Notes: generated from the sequence alone by a model not told the origin. DNA of 64,000 bases from Annulohypoxylon bovei var. microspora (GCA_022836615.1 MU405296.1:1-64000); one strand, 5' to 3'. Positions 48,336 to 61,329 are shown, counted from the first letter of the stretch. Translations and numbers: made by a program.

Positions 48336-49900
48336 TTTGTCGAACTCCTCCTTAGGTAGTCTGAGTACTACTACGAAATAATAATTCTTCTCGTCCGCCA
48401 AAAATTACACCAAAAACAAGTACAGCCGTGTTGCGCGTAGATCGTAGATACTGCGTCGAAGTGGCGTATGAAGCTATATATATGCTTCTGGTGAAATTGT
48501 CGTGTGCGGTGAAGGTTTTAATTTTCGAATGTAAAATGAATGTATGCGCACAAAAGTGTGGTGAGGAAGTGGTATGCGACTCGGTACCTGCAGAGGTGGG
48601 CGGAATGAAGTGCGTATTCGCGCTTTGTTTACCGTGGGGGTGAAATAAATTTAATCGGCCTGCAAGGCGGCGAGTCGCGATTTGTGGCGTAAAGAAGGTG
48701 TAGTCGTCGATAAATATCGAAGAGAGGGTATAAAAAAAGAACGTAAGTGAGAACGGATTCAACGAAGAAAACACAATTCTCGTGAAGAGAGGGGGGAAGA
48801 GACCGCGTGCGTGGTTGCGACGTAGGTGGACGGTGAGGAAGGAAAGGGAAGAAAGAGAGGGAGAAAACGAGAGGAATGGGAATAGTAGTAGAGTAGTACC
48901 TTGGTAGGGCAGGTAGGGTTCCAACGTTGTGATTGGGGATTGGCTGCTGGGTTACAACCGCTCTCCACTAGCGCGTTCATTACGGGGTACCTAGGTACGT
49001 ACCCAGGTAGGTACTCCGATAGGTACTCCGGACGCTGCGGACGATAGCAAGTGGGCACTTGGGCAGTTCGCAGGCAACCAGGGCTACAACTACAGACAGT
49101 GGCGGTTTCCTTTGTTTCCCTAGCAAGGAATGTCCTTTTAGAATTCTCATTGGATGATAAATCCTTGCCCGCTATTTTCTTGAGTGTTTGCATAAACACA
49201 AATACTCGTATATTTCTTTTCACAAGCAAGGAACGCATTAAGAATCATTTGACATCCCCTATGAAGTTAATTACTTCTCCCTTTACGGAATACCTTCTTT
49301 TTAAGCTACCAACAGTCTCTTATTATTAAGGCCAGGATTTGTTGTTTGACTTGATCTTTACCTATCACCGGTACAAGCTCGAGTACACGTATCCATAGCA
49401 CACATGTGTTTTTGTTTAGGTGCCTGAGACATTTATACGACATCCATGGATACGATGTTAGTTCCGCTGTGCTCTAAATACAGGAACAAATCTCGCAAAA
49501 CAGTTGATGCAATCGAGGAGAAGAATCCAGTCAACGATGTAGATTGGATGGATCACAGTCAGCACCGAATCACTGAATCACTCATCAGAGTCCAATGGAT
49601 CTTCCCAACCTTGCAACCATCCGAACTGAAGATCGTCCCATCTCTTCCCCCGTCTCTCTCCTCGATGTTGATCATTTTCGGTCTTTCTCTGGCGGCCGAC
49701 ATGGCCCAAGCTCCCTGCGCTAGTCAGGCACAGAAGCGCCACTTCCAGGAACCAAACTCTTTTAATTGGATAACTTTTTGAGTTGCAGATTACGCAAGAT
49801 TGGTGCTAACAGGGATATGTCAAGGGTAAACATCCTCCACTTAATTATCATTGGATGGCGCGAAGAGAACCGAAAAAATAATACCGGACAAAAGGTTGTA
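48336..49900. other. Leader of the SH3 gene and boundary to the AT-rich block
   Basis: The promoter and leader of the SH3 gene lie here, with a pyrimidine-rich minus strand at about 48720-48900. An ACCTAGGT motif cluster sits at about 48985-49020. A plus-strand open frame at 49446-49781 (111 codons from ATG) has no recognisable domain. The switch to extreme AT richness occurs at about 49900-49930. Confidence 0.5.
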
Positions 49901-49919
49901 AGTTTTCATATGGATGTGG

Positions 49920-50813
49920 TATTATTAAAAAAAGTTTAAATATAATATTTAAAAGGAATAATAAAAAACCTTTAAATTTAAATGTTTAAACCTTTTTTTT
50001 AACTTTTAATAACATGTTCGGATTTATTTTTTTAAATATTTTAAAAAAAATAAAAAAATGTTTTTATTTTTTAATTATTTATATATAATTTTCTTTTAAA
50101 TAAATATATTTATTATATATAATATTATTTTTATATTTTTATTTAAGTTTTTTATTTTTTTTTTTTAAATTATTTATTTAAAAGGTAATAATAAGTTATT
50201 TTTAATATATAATAAATTAATTTTTAAAATAAATAATTTAAATAAATTATAATAATATTTATATAAAAAAATAAAAATATTATTTAAATTCATGATTTTA
50301 AATAAATTTTAATTTAATTTTAAATTAATTATAAATGGTTTTTTTTATTTCGGAATAAACTTTAACGTTTTATTTTTTTATAAAATTATAATGAAATTTT
50401 TTTTACGTAATAATATTTTATTTTATATTTATAATGTTTATTTTTATATATATTTAATTTTATAATTTAATTAAATAATTTTTTAATAATATTAAATATA
50501 TATTATATATTATGTAATTAACTTGTTTTATATTAAATTTAATGGTAAAATAAATTTACTTTTAATTATAATTAATTTTAATTTATTTTATAATTAAAAT
50601 AAATATTTTATTTTATAAATTTTTTATAATAAATAATCATGGAAAATTTTAAATAAAAAATATTTAATGTAATTTATATATTATATGTTTAAATAATATA
50701 AAATTTTTAATAATAATTTATTTTATTATATAAATAATTTTATATTCGTTTTAATTTATTTTAATATTATTTTATTTAATACATTTTATATAATTTTATT
50801 AATTATTTTTATA
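49920..50813. repeat. RIP-damaged AT-rich sequence, unidentified
   Basis: Almost pure A/T sequence with no reading frame. It is presumably a further mutated repeat that forms the left flank of the Gypsy element. No ends could be defined. Confidence 0.5.
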
Positions 50814-50818
50814 ATATT

Positions 50819-51130
50819 TATAACGGTTTTTATAAATAACGGTAAACTTATATTATATAGGGTTAAAAATAAAGTTATTTTCATTAATAAAAAAAAAAAG
50901 AAAAAATAATAACCTTTTATTTTTAAAGTTATAATATTTATATTTAAAGGTATAAATTAAATTAATTAACGTAAAAACCCTTTTTATATATATTTTAATA
51001 ATTTTTATAACCCATTTAAAGCTATTAATAACTTTATTATAAAGATTTACGCTTATCGCATTTATAATTATAATATAAACTCGCGTTAATTTTTACTTTA
51101 ATTAATTTTTTAAGTTTTTAATTCGTAATA
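50819..51130 (-). repeat. 3' LTR of the Gypsy-type element
   Basis: About 312 bp, matching 56177-56487 along its full length, with differences that are overwhelmingly C/T or G/A. The inner side abuts a polypurine tract on the minus strand. Confidence 0.85.
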
Positions 51131-53459
51131 ATACCCTTTTCCCCCGTTTTTTAAAGCTTATAATCGCAAAAGCTTCTTCGTTTACCTCATTTTTTGCCTT
51201 AAATTACTAATAAAACGTCTTTAAGGTTTCCGTATTTTTTAATTTTTCCCGGGGCTCCCACATTAACTTTACATAACCTTTCCATTTAATTAATATTATT
51301 TTACGTATACCCCGTCTTTTACGTTTACTTTCCGATCGTAAAATTTCTTTAATAATATATTTAAGATTTTCACCATTTTAATTAATAAAAAATAATAATT
51401 AAACGTCGTTTTATATTTAAAATAATAATAAATTTATAATTACCGGTTTAAGTAATTTAATATAAAATTATAACCAAATTCTTATAAATACGTTTAATTT
51501 TATTATATAAAAGTTAATTACTTTAATTATTTTATATTTTACGTATAATTAAAAAAGTTTTTTCTTAAATTATAATATTATAATATTTTTTAAATTTAAT
51601 TAAATTTTATTATTTACCTTATATTTAAAACCTTTTAATCGAAATTAATTTATTATACGTTTTATACGTTCTTAAATTATAACCATAATAATTTAAACGT
51701 ATTCGTTAATTTTTTTAATTTTAATTATAAAGTTTATAATTTATTATTCTTTAAATAATTTATTTAAAACCTTATTAACGACTTGTTTAATTAAATATAT
51801 ATAATATTTATATATTATATAAAAAGGGTTTAATTTAATTATTATATTTTAATTATTAATCGTTATTATCGTTATAAATAATATTTTTAATTAATTAAAT
51901 TATGTGTAAATTAAGAAATATTATAAATATATTTATATTTTTTAATTTATTTTTTTTATAAACCCATTAATTTTTAAGTTAAAAATAATGGATAAACGTT
52001 ATACCATCTTTATTAATTCATAAAGTTTTATTTAAAATATGTTCGTTTAATTGTTTTTTTAATTTAATATTACCGTTATAAAAAAGCTATAATATTTAAC
52101 GTAAATATATATAAGCTTTATGGTACACGTTTTAATTTCCATGGTATTTATTACTTTTAATAAAACCTATTTTAATAATTAACAAATAACCATTATTAAA
52201 TATTAAAGGTCCTTTTTTTTTTTTATTAACATTTTTATTATAAAATTAATAAATAACTTTAAAAAGTAATAATTAAAAATAAATAAAGGTTTTAATAACC
52301 CTTTTTATTAAATTCACTAAATATAAGCTTAATCGTAAACATCGTAATTTTTATAAAACTTTTATATATTTTATTTCATAATTAATTAATAAAAAGACTT
52401 TAAAATAATCGCGATAATATTATCCTTTTTTAAATGGCTTATAACGTAAAAATTATGGATATTTTAAATTATAATTATTTTAAAAAGCTTTTAATTTAAT
52501 ATTTACGTTTATTTCTTAAATAATATAATTCCTTTATTATTTAAATTACATTTAATAATCGAAACTTTATAATTTTTAAAAGTTAACGAAAAACAATAAT
52601 CGCTTTTATTAATAACCTTATAAATCGTTTTAAAGTTTATATTTTTAATAACCTTTTAATTTTATAAAGCTTATAAGTTTTTATTATAAAAAATTCTTTT
52701 TCCGGTGGGTATAATTATAAAGCTTTAATCCAATGTTACCCCTTTTTTTAACACTTTAATAACACTCGTTAAGAATATTTAAATGTTTATTATTATCGTT
52801 TTTATTAAAAATAATCATTTTTATTTAAATAAACGTTATATATAATTTACCACCCTTTTATTTTTTTAATTTACCGGGATATTTTAACTTTATTTTAATA
52901 AAGCATCGAATTATTTTATTTCTTTACCGGCTTAATACTTTATAATAAAATTAAATCCCGATAAAGTTTATTTTTAATATATTTAACGTTTATTTAATTT
53001 GCAAATAATTATAAAATACTTTAAGTTTTTATGGTTTATAAAAATTATAAAAGATTTAACCACTTTTTATAATTTTTTTTACCATGCTTTTATCGACTTA
53101 ACGATCGTTAAAAGCTTTTTATCGTATATTTTATAATTACATTCGGTTAATAATAACTTTATTAAATAATAAATTACAAGCTTTAATATTTTATTATGAT
53201 TTTTTTATAAAAGGTAAGCTTTTAAAGTTTACTTTAAATAATCCATTTTTAAATATATTTCCCGATTAAAATCTTAATGAATTAAGATCGATGCGGTAAT
53301 AAATAAATATTTCAATTCTTCGAACGCCGTATTTACCTTTTACTTCCATTTAAAGAAAACCCTTTTCTTCGTTAAGGTGGTTAAAGAAATAATTAACTTA
53401 TTAAATCCTTTAATAAACGTTTTATAAAAATTTACAAACCTTAAAAAGCTGCAAACTCC

Positions 53460-53693
53460 TTATATATTCGTAAATAATTCCCATCCTTTAATAATTATAA
53501 TTTTATTAAAGTTTACTTTAATTTTTTTTTCCATTATAATAATAAAACTTAAATATTTAATTTCTTTTACGGTAAAAAAATACTTAAAAAGGTTTAACTT
53601 TAAATTAACGTTATTAAAACGTTTTAACATTATTTTAATTTTATTTATATAATCCTTATAAAACTTATTTAAATAAATTACCACATCATCCAT
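53460..53693 (-). pseudogene. Reverse transcriptase remnant
   Basis: A 77-codon frame starts MDDVVIYLNKF, the RT motif around the YxDD box (Met in place of the residue before Asp-Asp). It continues with a helix and LKLNLFKYFF..EIKYLSFII, which matches the strand following the active site in Ty3/Gypsy polymerases (normally KCEF...V.YLGHII/YLGFII). Cys/Gly positions appear as Tyr/Ser, consistent with G-to-A changes. Flanking frames are closed by stops. Confidence 0.8.
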
Positions 53694-56176
53694 ATATATT
53701 AAATAATAATTATTTAAAAAATTAAATAAAGTTTTATTAATATAACATTAAAACGCCGTTAGCGCCCCGCATAACTTAAAAAATATAATTAATTATTTAA
53801 AAACTTTAAATTAAGTGCGAAAAATGGTTTTCCATTTATCTTTTTTTTTTATTCGTAACTTATAAAATATAACTTTAATATTAATTTTAATTAATTACTT
53901 AACTTTATAAAAAGATTATAAGATTTCTTTAATTAATAATAACGAATAATAATCGCATATTAAAATAACGTTAAAAGTTTTATAATCCATATAAAACCGA
54001 AAACCGCTTTTTAATTTCTTTGTAAATAATATCGGTGCTTTTCTTAAGGAATTATTAACCTTAATTTACCCTTTATTTAATAAATTTATTAAGGTTTTTT
54101 ATAACATTAAAAACTTTTCTTTTAATATACCATATAAAAGCCTTTATAAAACCTTTTTTTCTTTGCTTTAATCGTTTTTTTATAAGTTAACTTCGATATT
54201 TAATTTTAACTTTAATAATAATAACGTTATACCTTTATTATTTAAAAAATCTCCGGCTTAATTTTTTAATTTATTAAATAACGCTTTTTAAATTTAATTA
54301 ATTATAAACTTTTTTTTTTTTTTTAATGTAATATTAATATCTCATATAATGGCATTAAAAATTTAAACGTCTTCGCCGTTTTTTTTATATTAACGTTTTT
54401 TTTCTTAAACCATAAATATTAAAAACATATTTCCCATTATATGCTTAATTTCTTTAATTTATAAACATTTTATTTTAACGTTATAAAATGTTTAAGTAAT
54501 GTTTTAACCCTTTTCGTATATTATTAAGCCGTATTTTTTTAAACTTATTTTAATCGATTTTTTTTTCGTTTTATAAGTAATATCATTCCATTCCATCCAC
54601 GGTTTTCTTAATATTAAAAAAAACACGAGATCCGGGATAATATAACCTTATATTTATTCTTTTTTACCGTTTATATTATTCTTTATATATATAAACGTAT
54701 TAATTATATAAAATTCCTCATTTTTAATTAATTTTAACTTTTTTTTTTAAATAAATATACGCGATAACTTTACTTATTATATAAATTTCTTATTAAATGT
54801 TAAATATATTAAACATTTTAAATTTATAAACGTATTAATAAACTTTTATCCGTTTAATAAAATTTTAATTAAAAAAAAAGTAATATACATTTTATTTAAA
54901 GCTTTTTTAATATTTATAAATTTTAATATTAACTTTTAAATATAACTTCATTTAAAGGTTATTCGTTTTTTAAGCACTTTAATAATTCGTAATTATTCTT
55001 AACATTCCGATCACTTTAAGCTTTTATAATAGCCACTCGTGGCGTGCCGTTTCCGTTGCCGCGGTCCGGCCGGGGTGCGGTTCGAAACGATAAATAAGCC
55101 ATTATAAAATGCCTTGTTTTCGTACAACGAACACACTTGCTTTCCTTCTTAAGTTTCTTAAACTTTTAATTTAACTTCCATTATACCCTTAATAAATTAT
55201 TATCACCTTAACGCGAGCCACTTACTTAATTTATCGTTACAATTATCGTAATAATTAAAGTTATATAATTCACTTCACTTATAATTATATTTCCGTTTTT
55301 ATCGAGCTTTAATTTTTATTTTTAAATAATTATTATATTAATAAAATTAATAACCTTTTAATTAAATGCTCTTTTATATTAAATGGTTATAAAGTAGTTA
55401 CTTTTTTTTTTATAATCCGGTGCTTTTTCCACTTTAATCGTTACATCGTTAACCTTAACCACCCATTTATCGTAATCTTTTTTATTTAATTTTTTTATTA
55501 TAAAAACATTCTTTAATTTATTATTTAACCCCGCATTAATATAACCGATTTTATTCTTCCTTTTTTAATATAATTTATTAATTAAAATTAATTTATTTTC
55601 GAAATTAATAAAAAAATCGCCGAAATATTAAAAAGCATTTTAACGCATTTTAATTAAGTTTCGGTAAACGGCTTAAATCGATTATTTATTTTCGAATTTT
55701 TCGATTAAAACTTAAATAAAAGCTTAATTATTATATAATTTATTAAGTTTTTTCGTATTAAATTATTATATTAAGCGTTATTATTTCTTAATTAAAATTA
55801 AAAATATAATTTTTAAGCATTTATTTTTTTTTAATTTAAAATATATTAAGTTTTTTAAAATAAAAAAATTTAATATAATTACATATATCGAGAAATCCTT
55901 TTACTTATTAATTTAAATTAAACATTTATTTTTAATTAAAATTATTTCTTTAATTTCGTAAAACGAATTAAAGTTACTTAATAAATTAATTATAAAATTA
56001 TTAAAGAAATTATCGAAAAATTTATATATATTCGGATTATGTTAATAAAAAACGATAAATATTATAAAGTTTTAATCGTTTATTATTTAAAAAATATTTA
56101 TATATTAAATTATCGTTTAATGTAATAAACGCTTTTTTAAAAACTTTTATTAATTAAAAAATAATTAATGAAAATA

Positions 56177-56487
56177 TGTAATAATTTTTATAAACAATAA
56201 TAAACTTATATTATATAAAATTAAAAATAAAATTATTTTTATTAATAAAAAAAAAAAAAAAAATAATAACCTTTTATTTTTAAAGTTACGATATTTATAC
56301 TTAAAAATATAAATTAAATTAATTAACATGAAAACCCCTTTTATACGTATTTTAATAACTTTTATAACTCATTTAAAATTATTAATAATTTCATTATAAA
56401 AACTTACACTTATCGCGTTTATAATTATAATATAAATTCGCGTTAATTTTTACCTTAATTAATTTTCTAAGTTTTCGACCCGTAATA
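56177..56487 (-). repeat. 5' LTR of the Gypsy-type element
   Basis: About 311 bp, the partner of 50819-51130. It begins TGTAATA on the plus strand. The flanking ATATT at 56488-56492 matches the left flank. Confidence 0.85.
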
Positions 56488-56576
56488 ATATTAATATTTT
56501 TATAAAATATAAATGAAATTATTTAATTTAAAATATTATTTTTTTTTAAATTTATTTTAAATTTTTATAAAATAAA

Positions 56577-57299
56577 GAGCAATGTTGGCCGCGTTGTATG
56601 CATGTCGCTGGTTTGCCGCGCTGTATGCGGGGTAGCAAAAGGTACTTCAAGTCCCATACAAATCGCCATACAATTGAAGGTACCAGCAGCCCACGAAATT
56701 CAATCAATTCAACCGACTTTTCCTACATACTTACCTACAACCTGTTCCAATCCCCCGTTTCCCACACTTTCAGTTTTGTGTTTCATTTTTTACAATTACA
56801 TAATTAGATACGTCTCGAAAAGCGCGTTCGAATAAACCAGCTTGCATGCCTTACAGATCGGTGTGTGGCTGGCAAATCAGGTTGGAAGGTAATCGCATGT
56901 AGGGCAAGAAGGCCTGCGCAAAGGGTATCACGGGACCACCTTAGTAAAAAACTACTAGATGCACCCAGCTTCGAAGCTGATTTCCCACCTAAACAACAAT
57001 CTATAATAGATGCAACCTAGATCAATCGAAAGCGCTTTTCGAGATCTAACTGATTGTGTAATTATATAAAGTTTGACGAGAAATTGAAGGGGTGGGAAAT
57101 GGTAGATTTTTGAAAGGGTATGTAGGTGGGTGTAGGCGCGTGGATTTTTCTAAGTTCAATTGAAGGTGCGCGCGGGGTGAGCATTGAAAGTACATGCGTT
57201 TGTATGGGGATTTGTATGGCGGGGAAAGTACCTGTGATGCCCGGCCCGCATACAGCGCGGGAACCCAGCGACATACATACAGCGCGGCCAACATTGCTC
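56577..57299. mobile_element. Non-autonomous TIR transposon (long TIRs, 8-bp TSD)
   Basis: The ends are long imperfect inverted repeats of roughly 250 bp each, covering about 56577-56825 and 57010-57299, starting GAGCAATGTTGGCCGCG. The central part (about 56830-57005) is unique and non-coding. The exact 8-bp sequence AAAATAAA flanks both ends (56569-56576 and 57300-57307). An 8-bp duplication suggests the hAT superfamily; the very long TIRs recall Mutator-type elements, which usually make 9 bp. The GC content is normal and no RIP damage is evident, unlike the DNA on both sides. Open frames on both strands are by-products of the repeats. Confidence 0.85.
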
Positions 57300-57307
57300 A
57301 AAATAAA

Positions 57308-60246
57308 AGTGTTTTTTAAATTTATGTAAATGATTAATAATATTATTCCGATTTAATTTTTTTATTTATGTGTGTATTTTAACGCGGATATTAATATGGT
57401 ATTTTTTATTAAATAATTTTATTTATATTTCGAAAATATATTTATTATATAATAAATATATATGTTTTTTTTAATTATTATTAAAAATAATCCGATATAA
57501 TTTACCACAATTATTTAATATAATTTATAAATAATAATTAAAAAATTAAAAAATTTTAATTTTATTAAATTAAATTATATATAATATATATATTTTAAAA
57601 TATAATTAATTTAACTTTTTTAAAATAATTATTATTAAAAAATAACCGTTTTTATTATATGTTAACTTTAATATTAACGTAACTTTATTTTTCACAAGGT
57701 ATTTTTTTTATATTTTATTATAATAATGTTTTAAAAGATTTCTTTTTATTTTAAAACTTATGTTTTTATTAATTATAACTTTTAATTTAAGTTTATTAAA
57801 AATTTTTAATAATTTATAATAATATTTTTATACGTTTTTATACCATGGGTTTATTACATATTTATCCTTTATAATTTATATTAAATAATTTATTATAATT
57901 ATTATTTTTATAAATAAAGTTATTATAAGTTTATTTAAATGATTCCATATTTCTTTATTAATTTTATAATATTTTAATATTAATATATTTTAAAATTAAA
58001 CTTTAAATCCATTATTAAAATTATTTAATTAATTTTACACTTATATTATATATAATAATAAAATAAATATAAGCTTTTATTTAATAAATTATATAAATAA
58101 TAAATAATTAATAAAAGTTATTTATTAATCCGGTTCCATTAATTTTAATAAAACTTTATATCCGTGAATATTATTTTTTTATATTTATATTTTATATACA
58201 TTAATATAATTAAAATTTAATATATTATTTATATATTCATTAAATAAGAAAATTATTTTAAATAATACATTTATTATTTTATTTTTTTTTTATATATATA
58301 TAATTCGGATATTTAAGGTTTTAAATTCATTTATTTATTTAATATAAATTCCTTTAATATATAATAAGTTTAAAAAGAATATTAATAATTTATAATTTAT
58401 ATATATAATGAATTATATTTAAGTTTTAAAATATCTTTTATAACGTCGTATAAACTTTATAATCTTTAAAAGTTTTTATTTATATATTTTATAATTCTTT
58501 TACGGTTTAATAAATAAAAAATTATTATATAAAATTAATTTAAAAACTTTATTTTAAATTTAAATAATATAATATTTTACTTTATATTTAAAAATATTTA
58601 AATATATATTTATAAAAATATTAAATAAATATCCATACATTTTAATAATTATATATAATATTTTTTTTAATAAATTAAAAGTTAATACTTTTAATAATTT
58701 TTAACGTTAAAAAACATTTCCTTATAATTTTATTAAAAATTAAGATATTTTTAAATAATTTTTAATTTATTTTTAAATAAGATTTAATATTTTTATAAAT
58801 TTTTAAATTTTAATTTAATTTTTAAAAATAAATTAAATTTTAAGCTTTTTAAATTTATTATATTTAATTATTAAATGTTTATAAGTTTTATATAAAGTTC
58901 TTAATATTAATAATTTTTTATAATTAATAAAAAAAAATTTAAAAAATAATTTTAATTTTAATTATAAAATTTTTAATAATAAATATTCTTTAATTTATAA
59001 TAATTATTTTTTAATTATCACATAAATTATAAACACATTATTAATATATTTAATTATTTTTATTAATATATTTAATATATTAAAAATAATAAAAAATAAT
59101 TTTAATATAATTTACATTATTTTTAATATAAAATATTTTATTAATTATGTTTTTTATAACATTTATATTAATTGTATTTAAAAGAAGCTTAAAATTTTAA
59201 ATATTAATATATATTTTATATTTAAATAAATTAAAATAAATTAATATTTATATTTTAAATTAAACTTTAATATAAATTTAATTTTTAAATTTAATAAATA
59301 TACATGAATATTTATTAATAATAATAAATTAATTCTTAATAAATCTTTTTTAACTTTATTATAATTAATAATTAATTTTAATTTAATTTAAAGATTTTAT
59401 ATTTTAACATTTTTATTTTTTATAATTAAAATAAATATTATTATTTAATTTAAAAAATAACCATTCATTACCATTATTAATTTATACATTTTAACATTTA
59501 AATATTTTTATATTAATTTATTTAATTAAAATTTTTAAAATATTATCCATGGTTTTTTTTTAAAATAATTTTAAGGCTTTATTTTATATTTTAATTTAAT
59601 TTAATAAACATATAAATTAATTAATTCCGATATGTTTATAATCATTTAAATATTATAATTTTAATATATATATTAAACTTTTATATAATATATTTTAAAG
59701 TATTTTAAAACTAAATTTTTAAACGTTAAACCTTTTTATTTCCATTAATTTTTTACATTTTTATTTAATACATTTATTTATATAATAATTTTTTTTTATT
59801 ACTTTTTATTTTATTAAAAATATAATTAATTTATATTTAAATTTTTATAATTTTTTATATTTATATACATTAACTTTTTTTTATATAATTAATTATTTAA
59901 AATAATTCATTTTATATATTATATAATTTAAATAATATAATAATAAATAATATATAAATTTATATTATATTATAATTAATAATTTAAATACATATATAAT
60001 ATTTTAATAATATTATATAAATATAAATTATTATTAAAATTTTCTTTAAATAATTAATTTAATAATTTAATAAAATTAAAATAAAAAATTTAATTTTTTA
60101 ATTTTAATTTTATTAATTCCACTTTTTTATTAATTTTTTTATTTTCCATTAACTTTAATTTTATATTTTTAATTTTTTATACGTAATATCTTAAATTAAA
60201 AATAAATTTATAATATATATGTAATTTTAAGGTAAATTTTTAAAAT
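57308..60246. repeat. RIP-damaged AT-rich repeat, unidentified
   Basis: About 2.9 kb of nearly pure A/T sequence with no usable frame. Probably another mutated transposable element, interrupted on the right by the LTR element at 60252. No termini or domains could be recognised. Confidence 0.55.
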
Positions 60247-60251
60247 ATAAT

Positions 60252-60440
60252 TAAAGGCAATAAGTTACGTAACATTTGCGTGTAATACCATGTGATGTAT
60301 TACGATTTTGTGGTTATATAAACGTACAAATTACCAGCTTTCAATCCCAAGCAAACATAACCTTATATGGCATAAGCCACATAAAGCCACACAAAGCCAC
60401 AAAGCACCCTTTGGCTAATAAAACCCTTTTATTACCAACA
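60252..60440 (-). repeat. 3' LTR of the small element, lightly RIP-damaged
   Basis: 189 bp, aligning without gaps to 43542-43730. Differences are few and are nearly all C-to-T or G-to-A relative to the solo copy (for example TG to TA at its first dinucleotide). Confidence 0.9.
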
Positions 60441-60474
60441 CGCTCTCCTGGCGCCAGTGCCATCTAAAAACGCC

Positions 60475-60603
60475 ATTTTTAACCTTGCTATCGCCTTTTA
60501 CAGCCTTGATTCGGCCTTTTTTAACCCTGTTATCGGCCTTTTTCAACCCTGTTTAGCCTCTTTCAACCTTGTTGTCAGCCTCTTTCAACCCCTAGTTATC
60601 GCC
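60475..60603. repeat. Tandem repeat of about 20-23 bp
   Basis: Six degenerate units with the pattern TTTTTCAACCCTGTTATCGGCC or variants, of lengths 20-23 bp, lie next to the 3' LTR. Reading through gives a plus-strand frame (60457-60780) that is a consequence of the repeat. Confidence 0.75.
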
Positions 60604-61257
60604 ATGTACATCATAAGGATCTCATTACTGCTTATACTCTTACCTTATTTCAACGAGTTCAGCCCACAATTCGAAGAAACGAGCGGGCTGCGCCCGCCCG
60701 CGCCCCGCTCCAGCCACATGGCCTTAGCGGCCATGGTCCGTGTCATTGTATCTGTGGGGCTGAAGCGTGGCGTTCTTTGAATTATGGTTTGAATATAAAT
60801 GGGTCCAAAAAAATTCGCATGTTAGCACCTACGATTATTTTTTACATAAAGAAATTTAACGTTAAGATACGTATTTAAAATCGAAATTTTTTAAAAAAGT
60901 TTAATAACGTTTTTAATTATAATATTATTACAATTTATATAACGCTTTTTAAAATAATAAAATTAAATATATCATGCTTTATATAAACCTTATAATTATT
61001 TTTAAAACCTTTTTAATTAATTTAGCGTGTGTAAAAATCAATTTAAACCGATGTTATAACCACCATTTTTTTTATAAAAAAACCCTTTATAAAAACTATT
61101 ACCATATAATTAAAAGAAGCTAATAAACTTGCGAAATATATTTATCGGTTAATTCTTTTATATTTAATCCATTTTAAATAATTTTATATTTAAGTTATTT
61201 ATGTGTTAATTTATTATAATTAATATTATGTTAATATTTTTATTAAAAAACATAATG

Positions 61258-61329
61258 CGCGATTTAAAACGCGATTTAAACCGTAACTTAAAATGCGACT
61301 TAAAACGCGACTTAAAACGCGATTTAAAA
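61258..61329. repeat. Six-copy 12-bp tandem repeat
   Basis: Exact 12-bp periodicity of CGCGATTTAAAA. The units differ almost only by C/T or G/A exchanges (CGCGACTTAAAA, TGCGACTTAAAA, CGTAACTTAAAA). Confidence 0.85.

Larger units (their letters stand above)
50819..56487 (-). mobile_element. RIP-inactivated Ty3/Gypsy-type LTR retrotransposon
   Basis: Direct repeats at 50819-51130 and 56177-56487 (about 312 bp) are aligned LTRs. On the minus strand they start TATTACG (from a TGTTACG-type start) and end TATA or TACA. A 5-bp duplication, ATATT, flanks the element at 50814-50818 and 56488-56492. Just inside the left LTR, the minus strand has a polypurine tract (51132-51145, GGGGGAAAAGGG), as expected before a 3' LTR. 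A minus-strand frame at 53460-53693 encodes a recognisable reverse-transcriptase fragment. Interior sequence is mostly A/T with pervasive stops. Residual GC occurs at CpG-rich spots such as 55030-55095. No functional protein remains. Confidence 0.85.

Noticed and set aside
48352..48924. 190-codon minus-strand open frame upstream of the SH3 gene
   Set aside because: Phe/Leu/Ser/Thr-rich translation of the pyrimidine-rich leader, overlapping the start of the SH3 gene in another frame.
56598..57329. Similar short proteins on both strands
   Set aside because: They arise because the inverted repeats of the TIR element are translated in each direction.
60457..60780. 107-codon plus-strand open frame
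   Set aside because: It runs through the tandem repeat, begins at a non-ATG-supported position and lies antisense to the LTR element.
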